Assembly: GCA_019802505.1 (NCBI GenBank)
Contig: JAFMOC010000003.1
Span: forward strand, 9,353,001-9,417,000
DNA length: 64,000 nt
Source: Corydoras sp. C115
Taxonomy: Eukaryota > Chordata > Actinopteri > Siluriformes > Callichthyidae
Direction: 5' to 3'
In this document: in pieces, positions 1-10,868 of the stretch
Layout: the number at the start of each line of letters is the position of its first letter
Numbering within the stretch: the stretch's first letter is position 1
Program-made: the position numbers and the translations under genes
Notes under the pieces: generated by a model
Databases searched by the model: none
What the model was told of the DNA's origin: nothing
The model's input: the letters and a program-made list of their open reading frames with translations, nothing else

Positions 1-108
1 TTTCTACCATGTGTTTTTGGGTTTCATTTGCTATCTTAAACATTTGAGATCATTTTTGGTAATTTCTAAATATGTTAGTATCACTTCTTTATATGTTTTC
101 CTCTCCAG

Positions 109-180
109 CTAACTTCTTCATCAAAGTTTTCTTTAGGGAACGACCCATTTTTCTCCCTGAACAAGAACTAAAACCAGCAG
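109..180 (+). CDS. Candidate internal coding exon of an unrecognised host gene
   Basis: A pyrimidine-rich tract ending in CTCTCCAG precedes this stretch and a CAG|GTACAA donor follows it. The 72 bp are open in only one frame (two bases of an incoming codon, then Asn-Phe-Phe-Ile-Lys and so on, ending in Pro-Ala plus one base). The residue mix (charged and aromatic, no simple repeats) looks like protein and lies outside any repeat I recognise. It leaves the frame in phase 1, which fits the candidate exon starting at 2810. I do not recognise the family. A 72-bp open stretch can occur by chance, so this stays a candidate. Confidence 0.4.
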
Positions 181-350
181 GTACAACACTTGCTGCCCTC
201 TCTTTTTAAATATGGGCCAAAATGTACAGTTGTTTCTTTATATAAATGAATGACTTCACTAATTAAACTCCACACTGCTATTCCTTTGACCATGCACATT
301 TCATTGAAATGATTTTAGTGGTATAGTACAGTATATATAAGTATATATAT

Positions 351-692
351 AAGCTTAGTGGTTAGCACATTCGCCTCTCAGCACTGGGGATTCCCGGTTC
401 GAATCCCAATCTGGGTGGAATTTCCATGTTATCCGCATGGGTTTCCTCTGGGTTCTATGGTTCTTCCCACAGTCCAAAAACATGGAACAAGGTCAATTGA
501 ATTCTCCAAATTGCCCCATATAAAGTGTGTTTCTGTGTGTGTGTTTGTGTGAGTGAGTGTGTGCTCAGCGATAGATTGGCGCCCTGTCCTGGGTGTATTG
601 GCCTAGCGCTCGAGACATTGTACCCTGCTTGAGCATGGGGAACCCCCCGCGAACCTAGTAGAGGATAAAGCAGAAGATAATGGATCGATGGA
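351..692 (+). mobile_element. tRNA-derived SINE, copy 1
   Basis: The head has an A-box-like TAGTGGTTAGC and a B-box GGTTCGAATCC about 35 bp apart, as in a tRNA-derived RNA polymerase III promoter. The body follows the family order: TGGGTGGA, a CCACAGTCCAAAAACATGG segment, the ATTGAATTCTCC segment, then GTGTGTGAGTGAG. The 3' end is GATAATGGATCGATGGA, a degenerate ATGG tail. The first bases of the head are worn away. Recognition rests on the more than ten related copies in this window. Confidence 0.8.
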
Positions 693-1982
693 CTACAAAC
701 CTTAACACTATATAAAATTATATAAGAGAATTGAATTGGAAAATTGATTCTGAATAAGGTGTTCTCATTTGATATCTAGTACCTTAATTTACATCATTTA
801 ATTGAAAAATGTTTAAGTCAATTTTTAAAATAGTTCAGTTTATTTATGGATCTTTATTCCCTCCAGAGGCAAGGCATGTTAGGCCCTATAATGTATCTGA
901 AAGTTTTATTAAAATATTTTGCAGTGGCCACATTCATTTGTTTTAGGTATTCTTTAATTTATTTTCTAATCTGTAAACCTTAAATAGGACAGTGGAGGCA
1001 CTAGACCTAAATGGGAGGAACAAATATGAACATTCCAACACTTTGCAAGTTTAGTACTACCAATACATCTTACCTCCAAGTCTTTGTACTGTAAGAAAAG
1101 ATTAAAAATGCATGTCAAATTTACAAACTCCACACAATTTTTTTATGAAATAGTATGTATGTAATCTAATTTTAAAGTATTCTGCATTGCAATATATGTG
1201 TTTTTGTGTTTGGGTTAGCTTGTAAGTTACTTTTCATTGTTTTGTATTATGTACCATGTTCGTTGGTTTTCAATTGCTTTTATTTATTGTGCATCAAAAT
1301 AATAGTTGTGCTTTATTATATGGTTTAATGTTTTTTCTCAATTTCTTGTAGAATTTCAGTAGCATGTTTTAATTACAATCTACCCAAACCCCAAACTTTG
1401 CTTTGTTTCTTTTAAAATCAGATTACATTAAACTTCTACCCATTGAAACTTGGTATTAATTAAATAGATTTCTTTGTTTCTATACTCACTGTACATTTTG
1501 ACAAACTATGTAAATGAACTTTGTAGTTTTACATTTACAGACTGTGGTCCATCTGTGGTTGATTTTATGCATACTTTGTTAATTCTCTTTACTCTATTTT
1601 CCAATGGTGGATCGGATATTACTTCAAATCGTTTATTCCATTAACACTGCTGGAGAATAGCCCAGCATCCAAAAATGTCTATCTATTAGCATATTTTATA
1701 GGTAAGCATCATCACACTGATGATTTACTAAAAACAGATGAGTAACTTTGTTTAACTCTGACTCTGTCTGAAGGCATATGGTGTGTACAGTACGTAAACA
1801 AAGTTTTAAAAATCTCAAACAGCAGTGATCCTGTTATATCTGCACAACACACCCTAAAACACAAACACTATATTAGTGTGACTATACTGTATTTATAAAA
1901 CAAAATAAACAAAAGATGAGATAAATGTCCCATATTCATTTGGTATGCGGCATTAAATTTTATTTTCAAATATGAGATGGGA
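693..1982. other. AT-rich DNA without recognised feature
   Basis: Only short AT-rich sequence is seen; there is no long ORF, no RNA gene and no repeat that I recognise. Confidence 0.5.
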
Positions 1983-2270
1983 TGAGCTTAGTGTTTAGCA
2001 CATCTGCCTCTCATGCTATATAAATACTGATCTGGGTGGAGTTTCCATTTTCTCCCTGTGTCCACATGGGTTTTCTCTAGGTTTTCGGGTTTTCTCCCAC
2101 AGTCTAAAAATATGGATACAAGTTGAATTGGCTGCTCTAAATTGCCCATATCTAAAGTTTTCTTTGTGAGTGAGTGTGTGTCCAGCGATGGATTGGAGCC
2201 CTGTCCTGGGTGTATCTGCCCAGTACCCGAGACGTTCTCCCCTGGATGGGCATGTAGAACACTCCGCAAC
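1983..2270 (+). mobile_element. SINE, degenerate copy
   Basis: Same family order as the other SINEs: GCTTAGTGTTTAGCAC head, CTGGGTGGAGTTTCC, CCCACAGTCTAAAAATATGG, then GTGAGTGAGTGTGTG and the ATTGGAGCCCTGTCCTGGG segment. The B-box has been lost where TCATGCTATATAAATACTG replaces the normal sequence, and the 3' tail is eroded. This is an old, non-transcribable copy. Confidence 0.7.
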
Positions 2271-2809
2271 ATTAGTCAATGACAATTCAGCATATATATT
2301 TTCAGTATTCATCCTATCATATTTAGTATGACTATCAACGTGTTCAATCAACTTCAATGTGTATGTTCAGTGATTAGTTCCAATTAAATGTATAAACTCT
2401 GTAGTACATGTTTATGAAAACCTTTTAAAATATTATATCATGTTATTACATATATATACATATGTATGTGTGCATGTATCTATAATGAAATTAACTTGTC
2501 TGACTGTCTGCTGGGAAATTTTATATTAGCCATAGATAAGTTTAAAGATACGCATTCCGAGCTGCAATTCTGTTTCTCCTTTACACCAAAAGGTGGAGAG
2601 AAAGACTACAGAAAGAGAATGATTTCTGCCCTCAGTCTCTTTTTCTATCTCTCTCATCTCCTCCCACCCTAGCTGTAATATTTCACTGTACACGCTGCTA
2701 CTCTTCCAAGCCATTAGGGGCATGGTATACTGACACCTCATACACTGGCCGATATAAATAGATTTGCTTGCTCTCTCTCTCATGCATTTTCCTTTTCTAC
2801 CCCCTGCAG

Positions 2810-2867
2810 ATTGCTTGTCAGAACATTATGGAGCCAGAATTACAAGCATGGCTCAAGAATTCATGAG
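2810..2867 (+). CDS. Candidate coding exon, phase-compatible with the one at 109-180
   Basis: A strong acceptor (CCTTTTCTACCCCCTGCAG) is followed by a stretch open in the frame that begins with two bases of a split codon (AT), exactly what the phase-1 end at 180 needs. The reading is Cys-Leu-Ser-Glu-His-Tyr-Gly-Ala-Arg and so on, ending Glu-Phe-Met-Arg. The donor chosen (GAG|GTTCTA) is weak, so the 3' boundary is unsure. The family is unrecognised. Support comes from phase agreement and splice-site quality only. Confidence 0.33.
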
Positions 2868-3346
2868 GTTCTATCTCATATTCGTAGCCCTTCATTTTCC
2901 TTTCTTCCTCTCACCAGCTTGTGTGTGGCTGGAAATAAGATAAGCTGGAAATATTTATAAGATAAGGTGGAAATATTTGAGCATGTATTATTTTTTTAAA
3001 AACAAGTCTGGGTTGTGATTAACCAGCAGCCATGGTTCGGATTTTGTGGCATCTTGTTTGTTGTGTCTGTGGCCAAAAGTACTCTGTAGAGGCAAAATGA
3101 GCAAACTAGCAGCATCTAGTGTGAGAAACGTACAAAAACAGACTGCTTTCCTGCTCATGCTCACTAACACGTACACACACCCCACCCACTCCCCCTTCCA
3201 TTTCATTGCTTCTTTTCTTAACTCTAACTAATGTGCACAGCTACAGAGAAGCTTAGACATTTTCCTCTTGGCCCTGTGTTCTTATTTTTGAGAAAACGCT
3301 TAGTTTATCCGTAGCCTGTTTATTTCTCAGTAAAAAATAAGTTTTG
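2868..3346. other. No recognised feature
   Basis: Unique-looking AT-rich sequence between the candidate exon and a GT microsatellite; short ORFs here show no recognisable protein. Confidence 0.4.

Positions 3347-3397
<51 letters not shown>
3347..3397. repeat. (GT)n microsatellite
   Basis: Uninterrupted GT dinucleotide run of about 25 units. Confidence 0.95.
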
Positions 3398-3401
<4 letters not shown>

Positions 3402-3949
3402 CATACATTCTATAAATACAGAACTGTGCAAAGTTTTTGGTTTTTGCACAAAAAAGTAGATTACAGACATATAATACAAAATAAAGCAATGGCAATGACA
3501 CTAAGTTAAAAGGGTTGATATATTGTGAACTAAATACAGTTGTACTCAAAAGTTTACATACCCCGGCTGAATTTTTGCTTTTTTGGCCTTTTTTTCAGAG
3601 AATATGAATGATAACACAAAACTTTTTTTCCCCACTCATGCTTAGTGGTTGGGTGAAGCTATTAATTGTGAAACAATTGTATTTTCTCTTTTTAAATTGT
3701 ATGGACAACCTAAAACATCCAATTGACCCTGATCAAAAGTTTATATGACCTGATAACATGCAAACCAGTTGACATAAATGGGTTTGATTGACTACTTAAA
3801 ATAACAGCCTTACCTGTGACTTGTTCTAGAACTACTAGAAACTAGAAAAAACTAGAAATGGATACAGAAATATATCCATGGCATTGATAATGCTAGTCAG
3901 CAGCTAGTCAAACTGTGATTAACAAATGGAAAGTCAGTAAAAACTGGAT

Positions 3950-4780
3950 TCTGTAAAAAACAAACCATGGTCAGGTAGACAACAAATATTTTGTCCACAA
4001 CTGCCAGGAAAATTGTTCAGGATGCAAAGAAAAAACCCACAGGATGCAAAAAAAAACCACAATTAACATCATCTGAAATACAGGACATTCTAAAAACTAG
4101 CGGTGTGGCTGTTTCAAGATGCACAATAAGGGGGCACTTGAAGAAATTTATGCAAGGCGAGTCGCCAGAAGAAAGCCATTACTGCGCAATACCATAATGT
4201 ATCTCACCTACAATATGCCAAAAAGCTCAGAGACAAGCCTCAAAACTTCTGGACCAAGTTAATTTGGAGTGATGAGACCAAAATCTATCATTTTGGCCAC
4301 AACCATAAATGTTACATTTGAAGAGGAGTCAACAAGGCAAACGATGAAAGTATCGCCATTCCTACTGTAAAGCACGGAGGTGGATCACTGATGATTTGGG
4401 GATGTGTGAGAGCTACAAAGGCACTGGGAACTTGGTCAAAAATGAAGGAAAGAAAATTACAGCACGCTATCAGCAAATACTGGAGGCAAATTTGCACTCA
4501 TCGGTCTTGAAGCTGTGCATGGGACAGATTTGGATGTGTCATTGGCTAAAGCAGAACAAAGTGAAGGTACTGGCGTGGCCATCTCAGTCACCTGACAATA
4601 AAATCATTGAGCCACTCTGGGGAGATCTGAAGTTCACTCAAGTCAGCCCAGGAATTTACATGAACTGAAGGCTTTCTGCCAAGAAGAATGGGCAGCTTTA
4701 CCAACTGAGAAAATAATAAGCCTTATCTACAACTAACACAAAAGATTTCAACCCGTCATTGATGTTAGAGGGGGCAATAT
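3950..4780 (+). pseudogene. Tc1-like transposase remnant
   Basis: Fragments in several frames match a DD34E transposase. An N-terminal helix-turn-helix piece runs from 3991 to 4180 (TARKIVQDAKKKP to SRCTIRGHL). The first catalytic block Trp-Ser-Asp-Glu-Thr-Lys is near 4266-4283, a PTVKHGGGS block near 4360-4390, and the last catalytic block (PSQSPD then IIEPLWGDL) near 4582-4632. The sequence expected to hold the second catalytic Asp is missing just upstream of the PSQSPD block, as if deleted, and stop codons and frameshifts are frequent. It is non-functional. Confidence 0.85.
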
Positions 4781-4877
4781 TAAGAATTAGGGTATGTGAA
4801 CTTTTGATTAGGGTCATTTGGATGTTATTGGTTGTCATTATGATTTATAAAGAGAAAACACAGCCCAATCACTAACC

Positions 4878-5157
4878 CATCCATCCATCCATCCATTATC
4901 TTCCGCTTTATCCTATATTAGGGTATTGCTGGGCACACACTCACTCACCCATATACTATACACACTCATTATGGGGGAATTTGGAGAACTCAATTGACTT
5001 GATCCATGTTTTTGGACTGTGGGAGGAAACCGGAGAACCCGGAGGAAACCCACACGGACACGGGGAGAATATGGAAACTCCACCCAGATGGGGATTTGAA
5101 CCGGGAATCCCTTTTGCTGAGAGGCAAATGTGCTAACCAATAAGCCACCGTGCCGCC
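4878..5157 (-). mobile_element. Full SINE inserted in the Tc1 right repeat
   Basis: Flanked by identical 13-bp duplications CCAATCACTAACC at 4865-4877 and 5158-5170, so the insertion boundaries are exact. Read on the minus strand it starts GGCGGCACGGTGGCTTATTG, carries a B-box-like GGTTCAAATCC, and ends in an ATGG repeat tail. Long target duplications with a simple 3' tail are the signature of LINE-mediated retroposition. The SINE is younger than the Tc1 copy it interrupts. Confidence 0.92.
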
Positions 5158-5189
5158 CCAATCACTAACCATGAGTGAAAAAAAAGTTT

Positions 5190-5273
5190 TCACTCCACCC
5201 ACGTTAAGATTTGAACCGGGAATCCTTAGAGCTGAGAGGCGAATGTGTTAACAACTAAGCCACCGTGCCGCCC
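5190..5273 (-). mobile_element. SINE 5'-end fragment
   Basis: Only the tRNA-like head is present: on the minus strand GGGCGGCACGGTGGCTTAG, then GGTTCAAATCTTAACGTGG. It replaces the outer end of the Tc1 element to its left. Confidence 0.8.
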
Positions 5274-5820
5274 TTTCTAAATTACATTACAAATTAAAAA
5301 TTGATTCTTGAACATTGTGACTTATGTCATTACCTGCTTTTTAGACATCAATTCTTTCTACTTTCTGAGTAATAGGCAGCAGCTTAGATGAGCTTAGAGC
5401 TGCTGGCTGTGGTTGCAGTGCTCCATCTATCTGAAACTATACACAGAATACAATACACATTATGTATTGTTATGGGCCATTATGTAGTGTTATGGGCCAT
5501 GTGGCTGCTAGATAGCAGCAGCATCACATGGTTCAGGAGCGGGACTACAGCTACCAGAATGCATCACACCAGTCGCGGCTGATGAGTTGCAGCTTCTAAA
5601 GCGCTTATATACTCCTGTGCTCAGCAAACGCAAGTTGTTGCATCATACTAATTCTCTTACTCTATCATGTTTAAAAGAGAAAGCTTGGTGAACTTGGTTC
5701 GAAAGCTTGGTTGACACGGGGCTTTTGTAGAAGGTTCATGGTACATATCCAGCAAAGGTAATACTCATCTTTCTTAGGAAAATTGTTTCTTCTGATGAGA
5801 TTTCCTTCTGCATTCCACAG
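5274..5820. other. No recognised gene
   Basis: Contains a short tandem pair (TATGTATTGTTATGGGCCAT and TATGTAGTGTTATGGGCCAT near 5461-5500) and a TATATA-like GCGCTTATATACTCC near 5600. Nothing here can be assigned to a family. Confidence 0.3.
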
Positions 5821-5873
5821 CACTCTATTTCCTGCCTGTCAGTTGTCACGTCTCTAGTCTCTTCCTGGTGTGG
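5821..5873 (+). other. Exon-like segment with strong splice-site matches
   Basis: The acceptor TTTCCTTCTGCATTCCACAG and donor TGG|GTAAGTG are both near consensus around 53 bp. Two of three frames are open, but the frame that would follow the candidate exon ending at 2867 has a stop. It could be an untranslated exon, part of another transcript, or chance. Confidence 0.22.
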
Positions 5874-5884
5874 GTAAGTGTCAG

Positions 5885-5908
5885 GTGTGTGTGTGTGTGT
5901 GTGTGTGA
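5885..5908. repeat. (GT)n microsatellite
   Basis: GT run of about 12 units just after the GTAAGTG motif. Confidence 0.9.
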
Positions 5909-6054
5909 TAAGTGTTCTCTATGACTAAGCACAACTTAGTCATTGGATCATTGTGTGTATATTTAGAGAGGAGCAGCTTATTGCTCTCCCTATGCTGTCA
6001 TGCTCTCCAATGGAAATGCTGCTTTATGAATATGAACCTGAAGTCAAGCGTTTT

Positions 6055-6056
<2 letters not shown>

Positions 6057-6103
<47 letters not shown>
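6057..6103. repeat. (TG)n microsatellite
   Basis: TG run of about 23 units. Confidence 0.95.
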
Positions 6104-6105
<2 letters not shown>

Positions 6106-6353
6106 AACTTAGGCTGCCTTTGTACCATTTAAACACGTGCTTAGTATGCGAAAGCAGCATGTTGTGGGCTTGTGCTTTTAGTGTAAAACAGCCACGCTGG
6201 CATTTGTGTTTCTAAAGCATATACTTCTTGACTGATCAGCAGCTCAGCTCAGCTCAGTGTGTATGAGTCTCTACTGATGCTAAAAACTGACCATTTTAGG
6301 TTTAAATATATCACAGCTATAAGTGCATTGGGTGATGCCATTGGCTATTTTTT

Positions 6354-6712
6354 CATTCATTCATTATCTTCCACTTTATCCTATATTAGGGTCGCGGTGG
6401 GGTTCCCCTTGCCCATCCAGGGGAGAACGTTTCGGGCGCTGGGCAGATACACCCAGGACAGGGCGCCAATCTATCGCTGGGCACACACTCACTCACACAG
6501 ACACGCACACATACACACTATATAGGGGGCAATTTGGAGAATTCAATTCACCTTGATCCATGTTTTTAAACTGTGGGAAGAAACCGGAGAACCTGGAGGA
6601 AACCCACGTGGACACGGGGAGAACATGGAAACTCCACCCAGATGGGGATTCGAACCGGAAATACCTAGTGCTGAGAAGCAAACGTGCTAACCACTAAGCC
6701 ACCGTGCCACCC
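6354..6712 (-). mobile_element. Full SINE with 13-bp target duplication
   Basis: Direct repeats TTGGCTATTTTTT at 6341-6353 and 6713-6725 bound the copy. The minus strand reads head (GGGTGGCACGGTGGCTTAG), B-box-like GGTTTCCTCC/GGTTCGAATCC region, body, and an AATG repeat tail. The B-box is slightly mutated (TTCCGGTTCGAATCC). Confidence 0.92.
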
Positions 6713-6726
6713 TTGGCTATTTTTTT

Positions 6727-7222
6727 ATTATTATATTTTGCTTAAGTCACATAGTTATAGCGGAAATATAATTGTATAATTTTACAATCATGTACTTTCT
6801 ACTGAATTTTGTCTTTGTACTAGTACTTTTCATTTCTGCACATGTTTACTTTGTATTCTGGCTACTACTATTACACTTTTATACATTTTGTACTGCACTC
6901 ATTACATTTTTAATTGTCTTGCAGAACATACACGTTCACAGTGGATTATTTTGTATATACATGATGGTAGCGCAGTTGTGCTGGGGGAGGAAAGGTAGAG
7001 CCAACGGCATTGTTTATCGAGACAAATTGAGATAATTAACCTGATGTGGCGCCGCCTGATGAACCTGTGTAGCCTTTATTAGCTGCAACATCACATGCAG
7101 TGGGAAGAAAGATTCCATTGAATGGCAGGAGTGGGACTTTCAGCCATAACATCAGCCAAACAGCTGCAGTTTAAATGTATGTTAAAACAGTCTGTAATAA
7201 ACCCTGTTCCTGGTGGTTCCTG
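6727..7222. other. No recognised gene
   Basis: AT-rich to 6960. The stretch 6960-7110 (GGGGGAGGAAAGGTAGAGCC) resembles 9970-10100 (GGGGGGAAGGTGGAGCCATC) and may be a low-copy dispersed repeat. Confidence 0.35.
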
Positions 7223-7253
<31 letters not shown>

Positions 7254-7259
7254 ACACAC
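7223..7259. repeat. Poly-C followed by (CA)n
   Basis: Seventeen C residues run directly into a CA dinucleotide array. Confidence 0.95.
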
Positions 7260-7480
7260 TTTACAATATATTTCTGTGGTGGGTCACAGATATTGAAACC
7301 AGAAAATATGCAAAAGAGTTTTATTTGCCTAAGTACTACAAAAAATTGTATGACCCCCTAACACACACACACATCTTAGGTGACTCTCAGATTTAGAGCA
7401 GGGATGAGAGGGGAGGGGGAAGAGAGAGCAAACCTGTCCCCTCATACACAAACAGGTGGTCCTCAGACAAGTTCACAGCC

Positions 7481-7717
7481 TTACCAAGTGACATCTGAAA
7501 ATGGCAGCTGGGTGATGAACTGCTCCAGCACCACCAAATCGATGCAGTGCTGCCACCTCCGACCAGCATCACATAGATGTTGGGCAAAGACAAATGGTTG
7601 GCTGAACTCAGCAAAATAGTTCATGACAACGCTGTCAGTTCTGCACCAGAGGCCATGTGACTGTAAAATTACCCATCGGAGGTCTGGGTTTTTCAGTATG
7701 TGGGCAGTCCCACTCAT
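7481..7717 (-). pseudogene. SCAN-like / Gmr1-type gag capsid fossil
   Basis: On the minus strand a 78-residue open segment ends with a block containing FAQHLCDAGRRWQ and, about 12 residues later, DLVVLEQFITQLP. That is the hallmark helix pair of SCAN domains (a Trp, then a VLEQFL..LP motif). The SCAN fold is known to derive from the capsid of Gmr1-like Ty3/gypsy retrotransposons, and fish genomes hold such gag genes. No zinc finger exons are nearby, so a retroelement gag remnant is likelier than a SCAN transcription factor. Flanking stops show decay. Confidence 0.5.
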
Positions 7718-7930
7718 TCAAACAATGTGAGGTATACTTCACCATCATTCTCCTCTCCCATCCTGGCCATTCTTAGGGCTGGCCCATTGTCCACCACTGA
7801 GGTCCAGACTCTCCAGCAACTGCTTTATATTGTATTGGGCCGAGAAGCCCCCTGTGGGAGGCAGCGGCATATCGCTCGCCCACAGCTTTCTCATGGGAAG
7901 GGTTACATTTGCCAGAGGATGCTGCACTAA

Positions 7931-8913
7931 TCAGGTTTGACAAGACATATCTGCTAACATGACTATTTAAACATTAACTTAAAAAGGACTCACACATTTA
8001 TCAGTGGAGCCACGGCAGGTGTATTAATTACCTATAATCAAAATCCATCACTATTGACTCTGCCTTCCCCAACTGCACTTCTGCAACAGTAACACATTAC
8101 TCTTTGTGTACAATTTTACATCCATCTTATTCTTTTTCATTCTGGATCAGTTGCCGGAGGTACCTTCTCTTGGGTGATTCCACCCAGATTTCCTCTTTAT
8201 TGTTTAGTGTGTTGCAGCTCTATGTTTATTATGCTAGCATTTACTAAACATGTTTCAAGGGCAATCTTCAGAAGGCGCCCAAGCCTGCCCCTCTAGTGTG
8301 TGTTTGTCATTTATGCAAGTGCCAGTGTATAAGTAAATGTATAAGCTATCCTATTTAATGATTGGAAACGGCTTTCATGCTGGGCGAACTGAACGGGGTC
8401 TAACAACTAAGTGCTAACAAATTTCTATATGGCTATAATACAAAAGCTAATTTCTAACAAAAAGGTCATTGATAACAAAGAAGAGAACCAACACCACTAC
8501 AGAGCCATTACAGAACTATCATTACTACTACACTACTACAAAGGTAGCCATGTAAATGGCTCAGGCTACCCCGGAACTGCTGTGATTAATTAATCTAACA
8601 AGCAGAAAATTCAACAAGGGTGTCAATTAACTAAACAAGGACTAAAGCAGATAAATTAGTTTATTAACTAAACCAGCAAGGTGAAAATAAAGAAAACAAC
8701 AACTGCTCCTAAATAAAATGGTGTGCCAGGTCACACCTGTGATAGTAACACATATTCATACATATTTATGACCACATTACTCACACATCATGTAAATTAT
8801 ACTGTATTTGAATTCCCTGTATATTTGGACTGTATTTTATTGGCTCTGTACTTGTATGATGCACGAAGACAATAATCTAATCAAATTAAAATTTTATGAT
8901 TTTATGTTGGTAC

Positions 8914-8917
<4 letters not shown>
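7931..8917. other. No recognised feature
   Basis: AT-rich, no recognisable protein or repeat family. Confidence 0.4.

Positions 8918-8961
<44 letters not shown>
8918..8961. repeat. (CA)n microsatellite
   Basis: CA run of about 21 units at the 3' side of a SINE, where SINE tails often seed microsatellites. Confidence 0.95.
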
Positions 8962-8964
<3 letters not shown>

Positions 8965-8971
8965 GCATGCA

Positions 8972-9213
8972 GAGAACAATTGAGTTTGGGTGGGGTTGCC
9001 CATGTCCATGCAGAGTAGAACGTTTCAGGTACTTGGCAGATACACCCAGGAAGTGCGCCAATTTATCGCTAGGCACACACTCACTCACACACAAACACTA
9101 CGTGGGGCAATTTAGAGCATTCAATTTACCATAAATCCATGTTTTTGGACTGTGGGAGGAAACCGGAGAACCTGCACAGACAGAACATGGAAACTCCACC
9201 CTGATTGGGATTC
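8972..9213 (-). mobile_element. SINE, truncated at its tRNA head
   Basis: The minus strand carries the family body (CCCACAGTCCAAAAACATGG, GAGTGAGTGTGTG, CTGGGTGTATCTGCC) but stops at TCGAATCCCAATCAGG; the A-box part is missing and a GATA/GACA array begins there. Confidence 0.8.

Positions 9214-9277
<64 letters not shown>
9214..9277. repeat. Compound (GATA)n(GACA)n microsatellite
   Basis: About four GATA units followed by about eleven GACA units. GATA/GACA arrays are typical of vertebrate, including fish, genomes. Confidence 0.95.
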
Positions 9278-10157
9278 TAGATCCATTCCATATCATCCAT
9301 TAGGATTGGGATTGGAGGTCAGGCCCTCAACCTCAGCCTTTTTGGAATTTTTTTGGAAAGATTTTATCAGCAAAATAAGTTTTTTCAAAAGGCAGCGAGT
9401 GAAGTTAGATAAAAAAAAATGTACCTTTTAATTAATCAATTTTCTTTGTATTTCTTTGTATTTATGTCTCTCACTGATCACCTGTCTGTGTGTACCTTGT
9501 CCAGAAATTATGCTGTCTTTACAATATTTCTCCCATCAGCAGCAACTGTCATCAACTTTTTTTTTAACTCTTAACACTTTTGCACAGTGTATTATAAAAT
9601 ATTTATAAAAGTCTATTTTAGCTAGATGTGGAGTCTGTTGAGAGAATTGCAAGTACATCAGAACTGAAAACCTTTAGTCATGACTTTTTGCCAATAAATT
9701 TTAAAGCTCCCTAGAGAACAAAATGTATTATTTATTACAGTCACAGATAACCAACTATATTGTTATAATTACTGCTTACAAAATGGAGACCCCAATAAGA
9801 GATGTCTAATGATGCTTCAACACATCTCAGCTTCTATTATTTTGACCATTCTCTATTTAATAAAATGAATGAACAAAAGGGTATACATATAAGTACATGT
9901 AAATTCTGAAATTACTGATTTGTCAGAAGTTATTTTAGCTGTTGAGTAAATTAAGATGTGGTAGGATCACGGTGGCATGGGGGGGAAGGTGGAGCCATCA
10001 TTGATATACTTTGATTACGGTTAATTAATGCAGCTGACATGACAACAGGTTCTGTCCACACCTTCCAGATCATTGCTGCAAAAAAATTCTCCTAGCTTCT
10101 TCCGCTCCGACATGTGATGTCTGGTACCTTTGCTTGTCCTCCCCTTGTCTTGCAGTG
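9278..10157. other. No recognised gene
   Basis: AT-rich sequence without recognisable coding; see 6727-7222 for a possible shared low-copy repeat at about 9970-10100. Confidence 0.35.
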
Positions 10158-10159
10158 AG

Positions 10160-10266
10160 AACTATCATCTCATCTCATCTCATTTCATTATCCTCTGGTT
10201 AATCCACTAAATTAGAGCAGCCAATTCACTCTGAATCAATGTTTTTTGGACTGTGGGAGAAAACAT
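10160..10266 (-). mobile_element. SINE fragment, internally deleted
   Basis: Carries a CATCT repeat tail, the TTATCCTC motif and the CCAATTCACT...GGACTGTGGGAG body of the SINE family; the head and the middle are missing. Confidence 0.55.
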
Positions 10267-10439
10267 ATTCTGTATATTCATTGCTCATTCAAATATAGCT
10301 TTGCACTTAGAGTTGCAACCACCCCTTATTGCTATTCACTTGTTGGCTGCATTGCCTTTACACTGCGTTCCAACTCATAGAAAACTACTGTGGGAGCCAT
10401 GCTGATTAAACTGTGCATGGATTTTAAATAAATCACCAA

Positions 10440-10560
10440 CAGTGACACCAGAAAATCATATCATCACACATCTTCCTCCATACTTTACTGTGGATTGAAC
10501 CTAAAATCTCTCATTTGGACTCATTGGACCGAAGCACAGAATTTTTTCTGGACTACTGAC
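10440..10560 (-). pseudogene. Tc1-like transposase fossil (third family)
   Basis: Antisense translation gives a worn version of the first catalytic block: NSVLRSNESK then KVWRKM, which corresponds to the usual W..V..SDES and VWRK.GE blocks of Tc1 transposases. The catalytic Asp is changed to Asn (SNES) and there is a stop after the Lys. Terminal repeats were not found. Confidence 0.5.
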
Positions 10561-10868
10561 CGTTGCTGCTATCTGGCTCCTGAATTTGATTATTGCTTCT
10601 CCTACCAGTATGCAGCCTAATTATGCCAGTACAATATCTCCACAAACTACCAGATCACTAGCGGTTCATCCAGTCAGCCCAGCTCCTTTTCTCTTCTGGT
10701 CAGCCAATGCACTTTATCCATGTGTATACGCACTATGGGTCATTAGCATAATAATGGGCACTAAGTGGCACACAACAGAGGAGTGTGGGATTGAAAAATC
10801 TGCGGTTAAGTGAAGGGTTTTTAGTGTTTTAACCCCCTTCCATTTTAATCATTTTTTAATTTATATAT

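Larger units (their letters stand above)
3537..5188 (+). mobile_element. Decayed Tc1-like DNA transposon
   Basis: Begins after a TA with CAGTTGTACTCAAAAGTTTA, a typical Tc1/mariner terminal repeat. The long left repeat ends with an inner direct-repeat motif CCTGATCAAAAGTTTATATG near 3730-3750. The mirrored inner motif GAACTTTTGATTAGGGTCA lies at about 4799-4817. The right outer repeat resumes with CACTAACCATGAGTG and is then cut off by a SINE fragment, so the right terminus is missing. A full SINE sits inside the right repeat. This is the IR/DR architecture of fish Tc1 elements (family knowledge). The copy cannot move on its own. Confidence 0.85.

Noticed and set aside
351..420. A functional tRNA gene at the SINE heads
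   Set aside because: A- and B-box-like motifs are present, but the sequence does not close into a clover-leaf with a clean acceptor stem and the same head recurs in every SINE copy.
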